Notes: a model not told the origin generated them from the letters alone. A DNA stretch of 64,000 nt from Hominimerdicola alba (GCF_900109655.1 NZ_FOAT01000013.1:35679-99678), one strand, 5' to 3'. Shown: positions 27,807-36,960, counted from the first letter of the stretch. Translations and numbers: made by a program.

Positions 27807-28251
27807 CGTTCTCCACTCCTTTCAGCCAAAATTTTGCACAAAGAAATATGTCAGTAATACACAATTACCAACGGTTAATACCAAAAAATATTGTTGTTAA
27901 CTTACAAACAAGTATAGCACAGTCATTATGTTATGTCAATAAAATTAATAGCTTTTCAAACTTGCGCGATAAATTTTTGTATGAATAACCATATTTGGAG
28001 ATGATATTTGTTTACAATTAACACATAAATCACACTCTATTAATTTATTAAATCATTTACAACCATTAATATACTCATTTCCTATTGGTAATTTTCGCAA
28101 AATATCGGAAATAAATGGATTTTAGCACGGCGGCCAAGTTCAGGCAGCCGACAAAAAGTTGCTTCGCTTTATTCACATTTCATGCATTTTTTGACATTAA
28201 AGCGATAAGTTCGTATCTGCGCGGTTTACTGCATCTGTCCTTCGGGCTAAC
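27807..28251. other. AT-rich region upstream of the pilus operon
   Basis: It holds the pilus promoter at 27911-27939 and about 100 nt of leader. The stretch 27940-28251 is AT-rich with no convincing ORF or RNA; its one ORF (28115-28417) runs into femX antisense. Confidence 0.6.
27911..27939 (-). promoter_or_regulatory. Consensus promoter of the pilus operon
   Basis: Minus strand TTGACA (27934-27939), 17-bp spacer, TATACT (27911-27916). The predicted leader is about 100 nt long before the TTG start at 27806. Confidence 0.8.
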
Positions 28252-28287
28252 AAAAAAGACAGCCATTCAAACGAATGACTGTCTTTA
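28252..28287 (-). terminator. Terminator of the FemX-like gene
   Basis: On the minus strand AAAGACAG(T)CATTC pairs with GAATG(G)CTGTCTTT and is followed by a T run. Confidence 0.8.
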
Positions 28288-28299
28288 TGTTATCGGTTA

Positions 28300-29400
28300 T
28301 TACTGCATATCGGTATTTCTGTTTTTCAGAAGCTTCTGTCTCTTTCGCTCGTGCATATCCATGTATACCTTCTCGGCAAAATCAACTATCTTCTTCATTA
28401 TGGGTCTGAATGTGTAGAAGTACTCACCCGCATAGGTGATAACTTCGCCGTTAAAGCCCTTCTTGAACTTGTAAACACCGTAGTTGGGGTTGGTCTCGTC
28501 CTTGTAGAAAGGTATGCCCATGAAGTCGTAGATATCGCAGTTGCCCTCCAATGCCCAGTTTATCATAGTCCACTGCATCAGATAGTTGGGGTACAGATTT
28601 CTGTGGTGGTTAGCAGATGCGCCGTAAACGTAGCAGGTCTTGCCCGCATACTGTGTTGTTACCGCACCCGAAAGGGGTATCTTTTTGCCGTCTTCATCAA
28701 CATAGCACATGAAAAGATGACAATGCTCTTTTCCCAGACCCTCAATGAACTTTACAAAGTAATCCTTGCCTCTTATAGAGAAACCGTCACGGATACCTGT
28801 AGCTTCCATCATGGGATAGAAATCGTCCAGCGCCTCAGTGCCGCATATCTCGCAGTAAACGCCCTTTCTGGGAGCCTTACGTATACGGTTGCGCCAGTCA
28901 GCCTTGAATGACTGCATCATCTCATCGGCTGTTTTGCCCTTTATTCCGCAGAGCATATAGTTATTTCTCGCCTGTATGGTAGTCAGCTCGGGTGCGTCAT
29001 CGATATGCGAGAATCCCATATCGGTTATCAGCTTTGAACGATCCCTCTCCTTCTCCTCAAAGGGCGGATCCCACATGAACTGATATGCGCGGTATTTCTT
29101 AGCCAGAGCCTTTACGCCCTCAAACAGGTCAGCCATTACTTCCTTATCGCTCCAGTCGCAGACAGGACCGTGGGGCGCATACAGGAATGTTGTGGGGAAT
29201 ATGGGTATATTCTTGATTATTACAAGACAAGTACCCCTTATCTTGCCGTCCTTGCCGCGGGATATTACTGCGTCCCAGCCCCAGTTATCCTTTACCTTAG
29301 GCCATCTCAGCGACTGCATGAAGTTGCCGTATTCGCTGTTTTTCGCGAAGTCTTCATACTCTTTCAGAAGCTGTTTGTTTTTCTTATCTATAATTTCCAT
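28300..29400 (-). CDS. FemXAB-family peptidoglycan bridge aminoacyltransferase
   Basis: A 366-aa cytoplasmic enzyme with paired GNAT-like domains. Family marks are the N-terminal NFMQSLRW, the SFKADWRNRIRKA segment that begins the second half, and VYGASANHHRNLYPNYLMQW near residue 270. FemX-type enzymes add amino acids from aminoacyl-tRNA to lipid II, building the interpeptide bridge. Here it stands alone with its own promoter and terminator directly upstream of the pilus operon; sortases attach proteins to such bridges, so a functional link is plausible but inferred. Confidence 0.85.
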   Translation of the reverse strand: MEIIDKKNKQLLKEYEDFAKNSEYGNFMQSLRWPKVKDNWGWDAVISRGKDGKIRGTCLVIIKNIPIFPTTFLYAPHGPVCDWSDKEVMADLFEGVKALAKKYRAYQFMWDPPFEEKERDRSKLITDMGFSHIDDAPELTTIQARNNYMLCGIKGKTADEMMQSFKADWRNRIRKAPRKGVYCEICGTEALDDFYPMMEATGIRDGFSIRGKDYFVKFIEGLGKEHCHLFMCYVDEDGKKIPLSGAVTTQYAGKTCYVYGASANHHRNLYPNYLMQWTMINWALEGNCDIYDFMGIPFYKDETNPNYGVYKFKKGFNGEVITYAGEYFYTFRPIMKKIVDFAEKVYMDMHERKRQKLLKNRNTDMQ

Positions 29401-29454
29401 CTTTTACCTCTCCAAAGCAAAAAATCCTATATTGTGACATATCCTAACCTATCT

Positions 29455-29483
29455 ATTATACAATACCGCGCCACAAAATTCAA
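29455..29483 (-). promoter_or_regulatory. Promoter of the FemX-like gene
   Basis: Minus strand TTGAAT, 17-bp spacer, TATAAT, about 55 bp upstream of the ATG. Confidence 0.6.
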
Positions 29484-29526
29484 TAGTATTTATAGACAAA
29501 ACCGCCCATCAGGTAAAGTATCATTA

Positions 29527-29766
29527 CTATCTATTATGGGTATTTTCGCCGCTTTTATCCACGGGCGGTACAAGTCCGTAGCTCTCATAAAAGGCATGGA
29601 TATCCTCTTTGCCGCGAACAAGCTCCTTGTATTTCAGTTCACCGCTTTTTCTGTCAAAAAAGCCTATGGTCTTTTCGCCCGTGCAGGTTGAGGTCTGCAC
29701 CTTTATCTCCAGACCCTCACAGCCCTCGGGTATTTTTTTAGTGACCTTTTTCCTGAATATGCTCAT
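29527..29766 (-). CDS. Small hypothetical protein (79 aa)
   Basis: Starts MSIFRKKVTKKIPEGCEGLE; basic at the N-terminus, no signal or membrane segment, ends DKSGENTHNR. The ATG overlaps the stop of the upstream FliB-like gene as ATGA (29763-29766), so the two are translationally coupled. The longer in-frame reading is rejected because it only repeats FliB coding sequence. Family not recognised. Confidence 0.6.
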   Translation of the reverse strand: MSIFRKKVTKKIPEGCEGLEIKVQTSTCTGEKTIGFFDRKSGELKYKELVRGKEDIHAFYESYGLVPPVDKSGENTHNR

Positions 29767-30911
29767 ATATCCCCCTGAAAGCAGAGCTCGCACAGCATAT
29801 CGCGGGTGTCGGCGCACTGCTGTATCTCGTCATAGATGATATCCATGTTGTCACTGTCGTACTCGACTTCCTTTGAAAGCTCCTTCACCAGAAGTATCCG
29901 CCTGTCAAGGTTGGGAAGAGTGCCGTTTTCCGCATACTCCCGTAGGAACAGCCCTCTCGCCGCAAGGGTCATGTACACCGCTGAGAACAGCCTTTCCTCA
30001 GCTGCATAGTCCCTGGTGCATTTGATGAAGTATCTGTACAAAAAATATACCAGTATATTTTCAAGCTCATGCTGATAGGGCGCGTAGCTCTTGCTGAAAG
30101 CCTTTTCTGCCGAAAGCATCTTGTCGCGGATATCTTCCGTCAGCGCGAATCTCTCGCCCAGATCACCCATGTACTCCATTCCCGAAAACAGCGAGAACAG
30201 CCTGTCCAGCCCCTGTCTGCCAAGAGCCCTGACATCCCCTGAAAGTATATCCTTTTCCGCCTGAATGACTATCTCCATGCGGAAGCCGTCTATCGCCAGC
30301 ATACCCGATATCTTTTTCAGCTGTTCGCAGTCCTCATCCTGCAAAGCTTCGCTGATATCCTCGGCGCAGTAGCACAGCACCGCCAGCCTTTGCAGCATGG
30401 TGAATCCCCTGTCCTGTGCGATATCTATTAGCTTTTCGCGGATACTCTTCACCGCTGCGAATATCTCACTGTCGAATTCAAGGTCATCGGGAGCTTCGTC
30501 CGTCTGCTTTTCACTGAAAAGCACAGGGCGCTCATGGGTCAGCACCAGCCTGCTGACTTCCTCACAGCAAAGCCCCAGCCCTGCTTCCTTGTAGTCCCCG
30601 AACCATTCGTAAAACCTCGGATGCTCGCGGCATATCTCCGAGATATGCTCCGCACCAAGCTCCTGCTGTACCCCGCAGAGCCCGTCATCAGTCAGGAAAG
30701 GACATCCCCCCTCCTGCGACATATAATGCGCACCATCTTCTTCGTATATGTTCCCGCAAAGCCGCTCGCAAAGCTCACCGCCATGCTCACGGTAGTACGA
30801 AAGCGTACCTTCATCTATCTCAATGTCCCAGCCCATCTTGCAGCAGTTGTCCCTGCAATCCGTACAGGTACACCTGAAAGCGGAAAAATAATCAGGCTGT
30901 AAAACTGTCAT
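29763..30911 (-). CDS. fliB: FliB-like lysine-N-methylase family protein
   Basis: 382 residues. The N-terminal cysteine cluster CTCTDCRDNCC followed by KMGWDIEID, and CPFLTDDGLCGV further on, match the flagellin lysine-N-methylase (FliB) / CxxCxxCC family, thought to bind an iron-sulfur cluster. No flagellar gene is in the window and R. albus is non-motile, so the target is unknown. ATG at 30911 with AGAGGA before it is chosen; 52 extra N-terminal residues of the longer frame are translated foldback repeat. Coupled to the 79-aa gene. Confidence 0.72.
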   Translation of the reverse strand: MTVLQPDYFSAFRCTCTDCRDNCCKMGWDIEIDEGTLSYYREHGGELCERLCGNIYEEDGAHYMSQEGGCPFLTDDGLCGVQQELGAEHISEICREHPRFYEWFGDYKEAGLGLCCEEVSRLVLTHERPVLFSEKQTDEAPDDLEFDSEIFAAVKSIREKLIDIAQDRGFTMLQRLAVLCYCAEDISEALQDEDCEQLKKISGMLAIDGFRMEIVIQAEKDILSGDVRALGRQGLDRLFSLFSGMEYMGDLGERFALTEDIRDKMLSAEKAFSKSYAPYQHELENILVYFLYRYFIKCTRDYAAEERLFSAVYMTLAARGLFLREYAENGTLPNLDRRILLVKELSKEVEYDSDNMDIIYDEIQQCADTRDMLCELCFQGDI

Positions 30912-30943
30912 ATAATCACGTCCTCTACGCTGAATATAAATAG

Positions 30944-31294
30944 TCCCCGCCTCGTCCGTGTATCGCCACCGATAGTGATGTGTCTTACGAACTGCGGGCT
31001 TTATTGAGGAAGACCCTTTTGAAAAAGGGTCCTCCTCAAACATCAGCTTTGCTGATGTTGACTCCATCCCCGAAAACTTTTATTTCTTTTTGGCAGGGGG
31101 CAGCTATTTCTATAAAGTGCAGTTAGTGACCGTACTAAGTAAACTTTATAAAGATATCTGCCCCCTGCCCAAAAGAGAGAAGTCTTTGGAAAGAGGTCTG
31201 GGGAATAACCTTTCTTCAGAAAGGTTTTCCCCAGCAGAACCCGCAGTCCGTAAGATATACCGCCATCAGCGGCGATACACGGACGGAGCGGGGC
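30944..31294. repeat. 350-bp foldback (MITE-like) element
   Basis: The two ends are long imperfect inverted repeats: CCCCGCCTCGTCCGTGTATC at the left matches the reverse complement of the right end (CCCCGCTCCGTCCGTGTATC). Pairing continues inward through TCTTACGnACTGCGGG, two nested hairpins (CCCTTTTGAAAAAGGG and AACCTTTCTTCAGAAAGGTT), and GGCAGGGGGCAG/CTGCCCCCTGCC. It fills the gap from 33 bp upstream of the FliB-like start to 4 bp after the XRE gene stop and has no ORF of its own. A non-autonomous mobile element is inferred. Confidence 0.75.
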
Positions 31295-31297
31295 TGT

Positions 31298-32671
31298 TTA
31301 CAGTTCGCTTTTGCAGTTAGCGAAGCTGCGGAATGCTTGTTTCATGGGTTCGTAGGTAAAGGTGAAAGAACGTGCAGGGGAGGAGAGTTTGTTGATGTAT
31401 ACGCGGTCGTCCTCGAAGCACAGCTGAACTTTCCCGAACATGAAAACCTCGGTATTTTCCGATGGAGTTATGGGTTCGGATATCTCCAGCAATGGTCTGC
31501 ACTTGCTCAGCAGAGCGTCAAACACGCGGATATTGCGCCCGATACCTTTTTCCTTGGTTATGTAGGAGTATTCCGATCCGGATGCCGAATCTCTTGCGCC
31601 GTAACTTTGTATGCAGGCGTTATTAGGGTCGATGATGATGGAGCAGGCAAATCTTCCGCCGACGGGGGCAGTTGAATAATATGGCTCTATCTGCCCGAGT
31701 ACATATAAAGGCAGCCAGCTGATGATAGCCTCTATCATCTCATGTACACTGCGGTCGATGCTGTGGATTATCTTAATGTGAGTCCCTAAGTTATAGCACA
31801 CTTTCATTAGGTTTATCCACAGCGAGCCGTAATCCCATGTGAGCCAGTCGATGTTGATATCAGAATACAGAAGTATCTCACGGCTGTTGTTTTTGATGAT
31901 GTTGTCAAGAAATCGGGTACAGCACTGCTGCAATCCTTTCGCGCCGAAGTACTCGGATTTTATCTCATAAGGCGGAACTTCCGGCATATCGTATTTTTCG
32001 GGCACATCGGGGATATCGTTCAGCATCTTGATGAGCCACTTGACGGACTGCATATTCGCAGGCATCTCCCTGCTGCTCAGCCACATAAATATCTGCTCGG
32101 AACGCTCGGTCTTGGCTTTATCGTCCTTTGCACCCATAAGCTCATTCAGCCGCATGACCTTTTGCTCGCTGTCGATGCTCTCAGCAATGGCAGAACACAG
32201 CTTCATCAGCAATCCCGAGTTTCTGAGCGGCACCCTCTCTCCGTTTCTCATACGGCTGATATAAGATGGGTCAACACCGATCATGCCGCTGAGTTCCTTG
32301 TTGGAAAGCTCTGCGATATCCATAAGGCTGCACAGCTTGTTCCCGAAGATATTGCTCTCGGGGCTTTCATCGGTATCATACGGAGTATCCTTGCCGTCAA
32401 AAAGCCACACCGTCAGGGCAGAAATGATCTTGTCCTCAGTCATTTCCGAGCATTTTATAATACCGCAAAGCTCACTCAGCCTGCTGTTATCACAGCAGTA
32501 GTAGTAAACACCCTCGACAAATTTTTTGACGGTGGTGCTTTTGCCCGTGTAATTTCTGGAACCGCTCCTGAGCCTGCAAAAATTCGCAGGTCCGCAGCCC
32601 GCATATCCCGCGATCACGCTGTTTTCAACGCCCAGTTTTTTCAGCAGGAAAGCAACTTTCTTACTTAACAT
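31298..32671 (-). CDS. Two-HTH (XRE-like) regulator with large unknown C-terminal domain
   Basis: 457 residues. Two helix-turn-helix segments sit at about 1-40 (KLGVENSVIAGYAGCGPANF) and 95-150 (LSNKELSGMIGVDPSYISRM), the second a clear XRE/lambda-repressor type. Residues about 200-457 form an unrecognised alpha/beta domain, possibly a sensor. ATG at 32671 follows AAAGGA; the longer reading lacks a ribosome site. It has its own promoter. A similar double-HTH layout occurs in host regulators of unknown function in Ruminococcus; that is a recollection, not a search result. Confidence 0.6.
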   Translation of the reverse strand: MLSKKVAFLLKKLGVENSVIAGYAGCGPANFCRLRSGSRNYTGKSTTVKKFVEGVYYYCCDNSRLSELCGIIKCSEMTEDKIISALTVWLFDGKDTPYDTDESPESNIFGNKLCSLMDIAELSNKELSGMIGVDPSYISRMRNGERVPLRNSGLLMKLCSAIAESIDSEQKVMRLNELMGAKDDKAKTERSEQIFMWLSSREMPANMQSVKWLIKMLNDIPDVPEKYDMPEVPPYEIKSEYFGAKGLQQCCTRFLDNIIKNNSREILLYSDINIDWLTWDYGSLWINLMKVCYNLGTHIKIIHSIDRSVHEMIEAIISWLPLYVLGQIEPYYSTAPVGGRFACSIIIDPNNACIQSYGARDSASGSEYSYITKEKGIGRNIRVFDALLSKCRPLLEISEPITPSENTEVFMFGKVQLCFEDDRVYINKLSSPARSFTFTYEPMKQAFRSFANCKSEL

Positions 32672-32713
32672 CAGCCGTGATCCTTTCTTGTAGACTTGCA
32701 TAAACATACAGAT

Positions 32714-32742
32714 ATTATATCATATTTCAGGCAGGATTACAA
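32714..32742 (-). promoter_or_regulatory. Promoter of the XRE-like regulator
   Basis: Minus strand TTGTAA, 17-bp spacer, TATAAT, about 37 bp upstream of the ATG. Confidence 0.55.
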
Positions 32743-32871
32743 GTGCTTACCAAATCATACCACCGTATGCGGTCGTATCCTCCAAAAAACAATCGCCGAA
32801 GGCGATACCATCTATTATTCATTTTACATTATTTACTATTCATTATTCATTGAGCGGGCGCAGATACCGAA

Positions 32872-32915
32872 CGATAAAAATAAAATGCACTTCTGCCATA
32901 TAATGACAAAAGTGC
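32872..32915 (-). terminator. Terminator of the SRP operon
   Basis: On the minus strand GCACTTTTGTCATTATATGG pairs imperfectly with its 3' half ending GCAGAAGTGC and is followed by ATTTTATTTTT, just after khpA. It closely resembles the hairpin at 45281-45316. Confidence 0.65.
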
Positions 32916-32944
32916 TGAAAAACATATATTACCGCGCCCGCGAT

Positions 32945-33178
32945 TCAGTCTATCTCGACCATGATCTTCTGACCGGAACGAGAAGCAGCCGCTCTCATAA
33001 CAACGCGGATAGCCTTGGCGATCCTGCCCTGCTTGCCTATAACTCTGCCCATATCATCAGCAGCAACGTGCAGATGGTATACGATAACGCCCTCATCATT
33101 GGGCTCATCAGCAGATACTTCAACAGCGGTCTTGTCTTCCACCAGATCGCTAACGATAGTTTTCAGTAATTCTTCCAT
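32945..33178 (-). CDS. khpA: KH-domain RNA-binding protein
   Basis: A 77-aa single KH-domain protein of the YlqC/KhpA family. The KH loop GRVIGKQGRIAKAIRVV carries the GxxG motif. ATG at 33178 has AAGGAG eight bases before it. KhpA binds RNA, with KhpB, and affects cell elongation and translation in Firmicutes. As is common it follows rpsP; rimM and trmD, which usually come next, are missing here. Confidence 0.92.
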   Translation of the reverse strand: MEELLKTIVSDLVEDKTAVEVSADEPNDEGVIVYHLHVAADDMGRVIGKQGRIAKAIRVVMRAAASRSGQKIMVEID

Positions 33179-33278
33179 AGTAAAGCTCCTTACCTCCCGC
33201 AAAAGTTATCGGTAAGGCAGATGCGGGATACGTTTACCTTACCGATCGGATCTTTATACAAAGCTTTCGGCTCGTATA

Positions 33279-33521
33279 TTACAGTGTGCCGTTCTTCTTC
33301 AGAATTGCCTTTACTGTATCGGTAGGCTGTGCGCCCTTAGCGATCCAGCTCTTTACCTTCTCGTCATCAACCTTTACCAGGGAAGGCTCCTTGGTAGGAT
33401 CATAGTAGCCCAGCTCCTCGATAAATCTGCCATCTCTGGGATATCTGGAGTCAGCAACAACAAGTCTGTAGAAAGGAGCCTTCTTAGCGCCCATTCTTCT
33501 CAGTCTGATCTTAACTGCCAT
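33279..33521 (-). CDS. rpsP: 30S ribosomal protein S16
   Basis: 80 residues starting [20 protein letters not shown], the near-invariant S16 N-terminus, followed by [26 protein letters not shown] precedes the ATG. Lies between a small membrane protein and khpA in the SRP operon. Confidence 0.97.
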   Translation of the reverse strand: MAVKIRLRRMGAKKAPFYRLVVADSRYPRDGRFIEELGYYDPTKEPSLVKVDDEKVKSWIAKGAQPTDTVKAILKKNGTL

Positions 33522-33582
33522 TTGTATTCACCTCCATAAACTTTCCTTAATATATCAAAGCGGGGAACTCCGCATTGAAAAC

Positions 33583-33792
33583 TTAAATTGAAACAAACAA
33601 TGTTACAACACCTATCAATACGAGGAACACGCCGATTCCGATATAGAACTTTCTTGCGTCGTCACGTCCGAGTATCCTTACCCAGAACCGCGCCTTGCGG
33701 CTGTCCATGTACCAGTCATAGTCCTTGTAAGCACAGAATATTGAGAAACCGCCTGCCAATATGATCAGCAAAGCTATCAAAGGATCACTCAT
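33583..33792 (-). CDS. Small membrane protein resembling Imm17 immunity family
   Basis: 69 residues. Two membrane helices (about 3-22 and 48-68) flank a basic loop containing YDWYMDSRKARFWVRILGRD. The W-x-W/SRKARF plus GR-D-AR-FY pattern resembles the Imm17 immunity family. It sits 15 bp after ffh and before rpsP, an unusual insertion in this operon. No toxin gene is nearby. The assignment is by eye only. Confidence 0.55.
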   Translation of the reverse strand: MSDPLIALLIILAGGFSIFCAYKDYDWYMDSRKARFWVRILGRDDARKFYIGIGVFLVLIGVVTLFVSI

Positions 33793-33807
33793 ATCCTAAC
33801 CTCGCGT

Positions 33808-35190
33808 TTATGTCCTCGGTGTATTGTTCTTTCCTGCGCCCAGGCCTTTCAGCAGTGCAGCTCTCTTGCGTCTTGCGCTCTTGCCGTGCAGCATACCGCC
33901 GCCGATACCGAACTGCTTCATCATCTTCTTCATATCATCGTACTGTTTCAGCAGCTGATTTACATCGGACACCTGTGTGCCGCTGCCCGCAGCGATACGT
34001 CTTTTGCGCTTGGGGTCGATTATTGCGGGCTTCTTGCGCTCTGCCTTGGTCATAGAATGTATGATAGCCTCAGTCTTTTTCAGCGCAGCCTCGCCCATTT
34101 CCAGATCCTCATCGGATACTTTACTAGCACCCGGCAGCATCGAGATGATGTTCTTTATACTGCCCATCTTGTGGATCTGCTTCATCTGCTCCAGCAGGTC
34201 ATCAAGGTCAAAGCCTTCCTCCTGCATCTTCTTTGCAAGCTTCTCGGCTTCCTCTTCGTCAACCGTCTGGCTCGCCTTTTCGATAAGGGTGAGCATATCG
34301 CCCATGCCCAGTATTCTCGAAGCCATTCTCTCGGGGTGGAAAGGCTCGAACTCGTCAAGCTTTTCGCCCATACCCACGAACTTGATAGGCTTACCTGTAA
34401 CAGCAAGTACGGACAGCGCCGCACCGCCTCTTGTATCGGAATCGAGCTTGGTCAGTATAACTGAATCTATGCCCAGTGCTTCATCAAAGCTTGAAGCTAC
34501 CTTGACAGCATCCTGACCGATCATCGCATCGACAACCAGCATTATCTCGTTGGGTTCTGCGATCTTCTTGATGTCCTTCAGCTCGTCCATCAGCTCTTCA
34601 TCGATGTGCAGACGACCCGCAGTATCTATGATAACAAGATCATTGCCGTAGTCCTTAGCCTGTTTAAGACCTTCCTTGACTATCTTGCGGGGGTCTATCT
34701 GACCCATCTCGAATACGGGTACTTCCGCCTTTTCAGCAACGATCTTCAACTGATCGATAGCCGCAGGTCTGTAAACGTCCGCCGCTATCAGCAAAGGTCT
34801 GCTGCCCTGACGCTTGAACATCTTAGCCAGCTTTGCCGCATGGGTGGTCTTACCAGAACCCTGCAAGCCGCACATCATGATAACACAAGGCGGTTTGCTT
34901 GGGAAATTTATCTTTGAGTTTGCCTCGCCCATCAGCTTGACAAGCTCCTCGTTAACTATCTTTATCACCTGCTGTGCGGGAGTAAGGCTCTTCAGAACGT
35001 CCTCGCCTACACTTCTCTCGGTAACGTTAGCCACGAAATCCTTGACTACCTTATAGCTTACATCTGCCTCCAGCAGCGCCATCTTGACTTCTTTCATAGC
35101 CTCCTTAACGTCGGCTTCAGTCAGTTTTCCTCTGCCTTTCAGCTTTTTGAAAACGCCGCCAAGCTTTTCGCTCAATCCTTCAAATGCCAT
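33808..35190 (-). CDS. ffh: Signal recognition particle protein Ffh
   Basis: A 460-aa SRP GTPase (SRP54). The N domain (1-90) precedes the G domain with GLQGSGKTTHAAKLA (G1), DTAGRLHIDEELM (G3) and TKLDSDTRGG (G4), and the M domain (about 300-450) carries the RNA-binding helix-turn GSGTQVSDVNQLLKQY and a Met-rich groove. It targets ribosomes making membrane proteins. It follows ylxM at 45 bp. Confidence 0.97.
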   Translation of the reverse strand: MAFEGLSEKLGGVFKKLKGRGKLTEADVKEAMKEVKMALLEADVSYKVVKDFVANVTERSVGEDVLKSLTPAQQVIKIVNEELVKLMGEANSKINFPSKPPCVIMMCGLQGSGKTTHAAKLAKMFKRQGSRPLLIAADVYRPAAIDQLKIVAEKAEVPVFEMGQIDPRKIVKEGLKQAKDYGNDLVIIDTAGRLHIDEELMDELKDIKKIAEPNEIMLVVDAMIGQDAVKVASSFDEALGIDSVILTKLDSDTRGGAALSVLAVTGKPIKFVGMGEKLDEFEPFHPERMASRILGMGDMLTLIEKASQTVDEEEAEKLAKKMQEEGFDLDDLLEQMKQIHKMGSIKNIISMLPGASKVSDEDLEMGEAALKKTEAIIHSMTKAERKKPAIIDPKRKRRIAAGSGTQVSDVNQLLKQYDDMKKMMKQFGIGGGMLHGKSARRKRAALLKGLGAGKNNTPRT

Positions 35191-35235
35191 AAGTATGCCT
35201 CCCTGTCCGTGGAATTTATAGTAGATATGAAGCCG

Positions 35236-35637
35236 TTATTCAGCAGCTTCTTCGCTGATCTCTTCTGCTTCGTATTCGGCAAGCTTGCTGTCAAGATTTT
35301 CAAGCAGTACGACAGTCTTTTCGGCTATCGGCCTTGACATACTTATGCGCTTGCATTCGTTGAATATATCGAGCGCCTGTTCTTTCAGCTCTCTGAGCTC
35401 CTCAACATACGCTCTCTGCGCTTTCAGCAGACCGAGCTTTTCCTCATAATCCGCCAGTGCCTTTTCGCAGTGCTTTACCGCATCATGAACGCCCTGTCTT
35501 GATATGCCGCATTCAGCCGCTATCTCACCAAGACTGAGGTCATCATTATAATAAAGATCCATGATGTTGAACTGCTTTTCAGTCAGCAGCCTGCCATACA
35601 GATCGAGCAGGATATACATTTCAAAGCTTTTTGCCAA
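35236..35637 (-). CDS. ylxM: YlxM/p13-family DNA-binding protein of the SRP operon
   Basis: 133 residues. The [20 protein letters not shown] segment and the sigma-like HTH ([17 protein letters not shown]) match YlxM, a conserved companion of ffh. The C-terminal half is a predicted coiled coil. The start is TTG at 35637 behind AAGGGGCGG; an ATG at 35619 is possible but would lose residues conserved in the family. Confidence 0.9.
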   Translation of the reverse strand: MAKSFEMYILLDLYGRLLTEKQFNIMDLYYNDDLSLGEIAAECGISRQGVHDAVKHCEKALADYEEKLGLLKAQRAYVEELRELKEQALDIFNECKRISMSRPIAEKTVVLLENLDSKLAEYEAEEISEEAAE

Positions 35638-35713
35638 GATTATCCGCCCCTTTCAGACTTACTGCGAACTTTTTCGGATACCTGTAAAGCATCACAGCTT
35701 TACAATGTTACTT

Positions 35714-35742
35714 ATTATATAACACTTTTCCCCTTTTGTCAA
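35714..35742 (-). promoter_or_regulatory. Consensus promoter of the SRP operon
   Basis: Minus strand TTGACA (35737-35742), 17-bp spacer, TATAAT (35714-35719), about 77 bp before ylxM. Confidence 0.8.
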
Positions 35743-35866
35743 GAGGGTTGAGACAAAAACATAAAATTTTACAATTTGTTATATAAATACAGCTTTTTAT
35801 ATGTTATAATTTTAGGATACTAATAATATGATGATTAAAATATTGAACAAGAGGAGGGCTTTAAAA

Positions 35867-36832
35867 TTGATAACCTGTACACTTAAAAACGACAAATACG
35901 AGATAAAGATCCCCAGCCTTACCTACGGTACAGCGAATTTTGAGAGAAAGGACAGCGACGAGACCTATTTCTCCTATCTGGATAAATACATCGAACTCGG
36001 CGGCTGGTGCATAGATACAGCCCGCGTTTACTGCGACTGGGTCGAGGACGGCGCTGATGTCAGCGAATCTGTCATAGGCAGATGGCTTGAAGCCAGAAAG
36101 TGCCGTGAAAAGGTGATCATCTCCACCAAGGGTGGTCATTACGACCTTGAGACAAGAGAATCCCGCCTTGACAGAGCAAGTCTTGAAGCTGACCTTGCAA
36201 GAAGTCTTGAATGCCTGAAAACAGACTATGTAGATATATATTTTCTCCACCGTGATGACCCCCATATCCCCGTTGAGGAGATAATGCCCATACTGAACGA
36301 TATGTATCAGTCGGGAAAGATACACTTCATCGGTGTATCCAACTGGACTACCGCTCGTATACAGGAAGCTAACAAATTTGCACGCAAGCACGGCATGGAG
36401 CCTATCCGCATCAGCCAGATAAACTATTCCCTTGCCCACGCCAGCACCGATATACTGGGTGACGATACCCTTGTGTGCATGGACACACAGGAGTTCGGCT
36501 GGTACAGGCGAAATCATTTCCCTGTTATGGCGTTCTCGCCTCAGGCAAAGGGATTCTTTGCGAAGCTTGCAAGAGGTGATGCAGCAACAAATCTCCCCGA
36601 GAGCCAGTTTGCGTCCACCGCGAACCTTGCACGTCTTGCGAGAGTAAAACAACTCTGCGATAAGACAGGCACTCCCCCCGCAGTAGTACCTCTGGGCTAC
36701 CTGAACAGCCAGCCTTTCTTTGTATCATCGGTATTTGCCGTAACAAAGCTCTGGCAGATGGAAGAAAATATGGAAGCGCAGGATCTGGTCTATGACGAAA
36801 AGACCCTGGCATTCCTTGATAACCGCATATAA
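35867..36832 (+). CDS. Aldo/keto reductase
   Basis: A 321-aa NAD(P)H-dependent TIM-barrel oxidoreductase. It has the catalytic Asp in CIDTARVY, Lys in ISTKGG and His in YFLHRDDP, and the typical IHFIGVSNW segment; the catalytic Tyr position is less clear (RVYCDW). The start is TTG at 35867 behind GAGGAGG; the ATG codons upstream have no ribosome site and would add 13 residues. An extended -10 (TGTTATAAT near 35815) precedes it. Substrate unknown. Confidence 0.88.
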   Translation: MITCTLKNDKYEIKIPSLTYGTANFERKDSDETYFSYLDKYIELGGWCIDTARVYCDWVEDGADVSESVIGRWLEARKCREKVIISTKGGHYDLETRESRLDRASLEADLARSLECLKTDYVDIYFLHRDDPHIPVEEIMPILNDMYQSGKIHFIGVSNWTTARIQEANKFARKHGMEPIRISQINYSLAHASTDILGDDTLVCMDTQEFGWYRRNHFPVMAFSPQAKGFFAKLARGDAATNLPESQFASTANLARLARVKQLCDKTGTPPAVVPLGYLNSQPFFVSSVFAVTKLWQMEENMEAQDLVYDEKTLAFLDNRI

Positions 36833-36840
36833 CTTTTCAG

Positions 36841-36868
36841 ACCGTCGGGTTTCCCTGACGGTTTTTTT
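36841..36868 (+). terminator. Terminator of the aldo/keto reductase
   Basis: ACCGTCGGG pairs with CCCTGACGGT around a TTT loop, then seven T. Confidence 0.85.
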
Positions 36869-36960
36869 GTTTGTCGGGGGCGAGATTTTTCTGGCAAGCT
36901 TTGCAAGATGTGATTTATTTTAAATCGGGCAACATTCGATGCAGTCAATGTCCGCCATAA

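Noticed and set aside
28115..28417. 100-aa plus-strand ORF before femX
   Set aside because: Overlaps the femX terminator and the end of femX antisense; no ribosome site.
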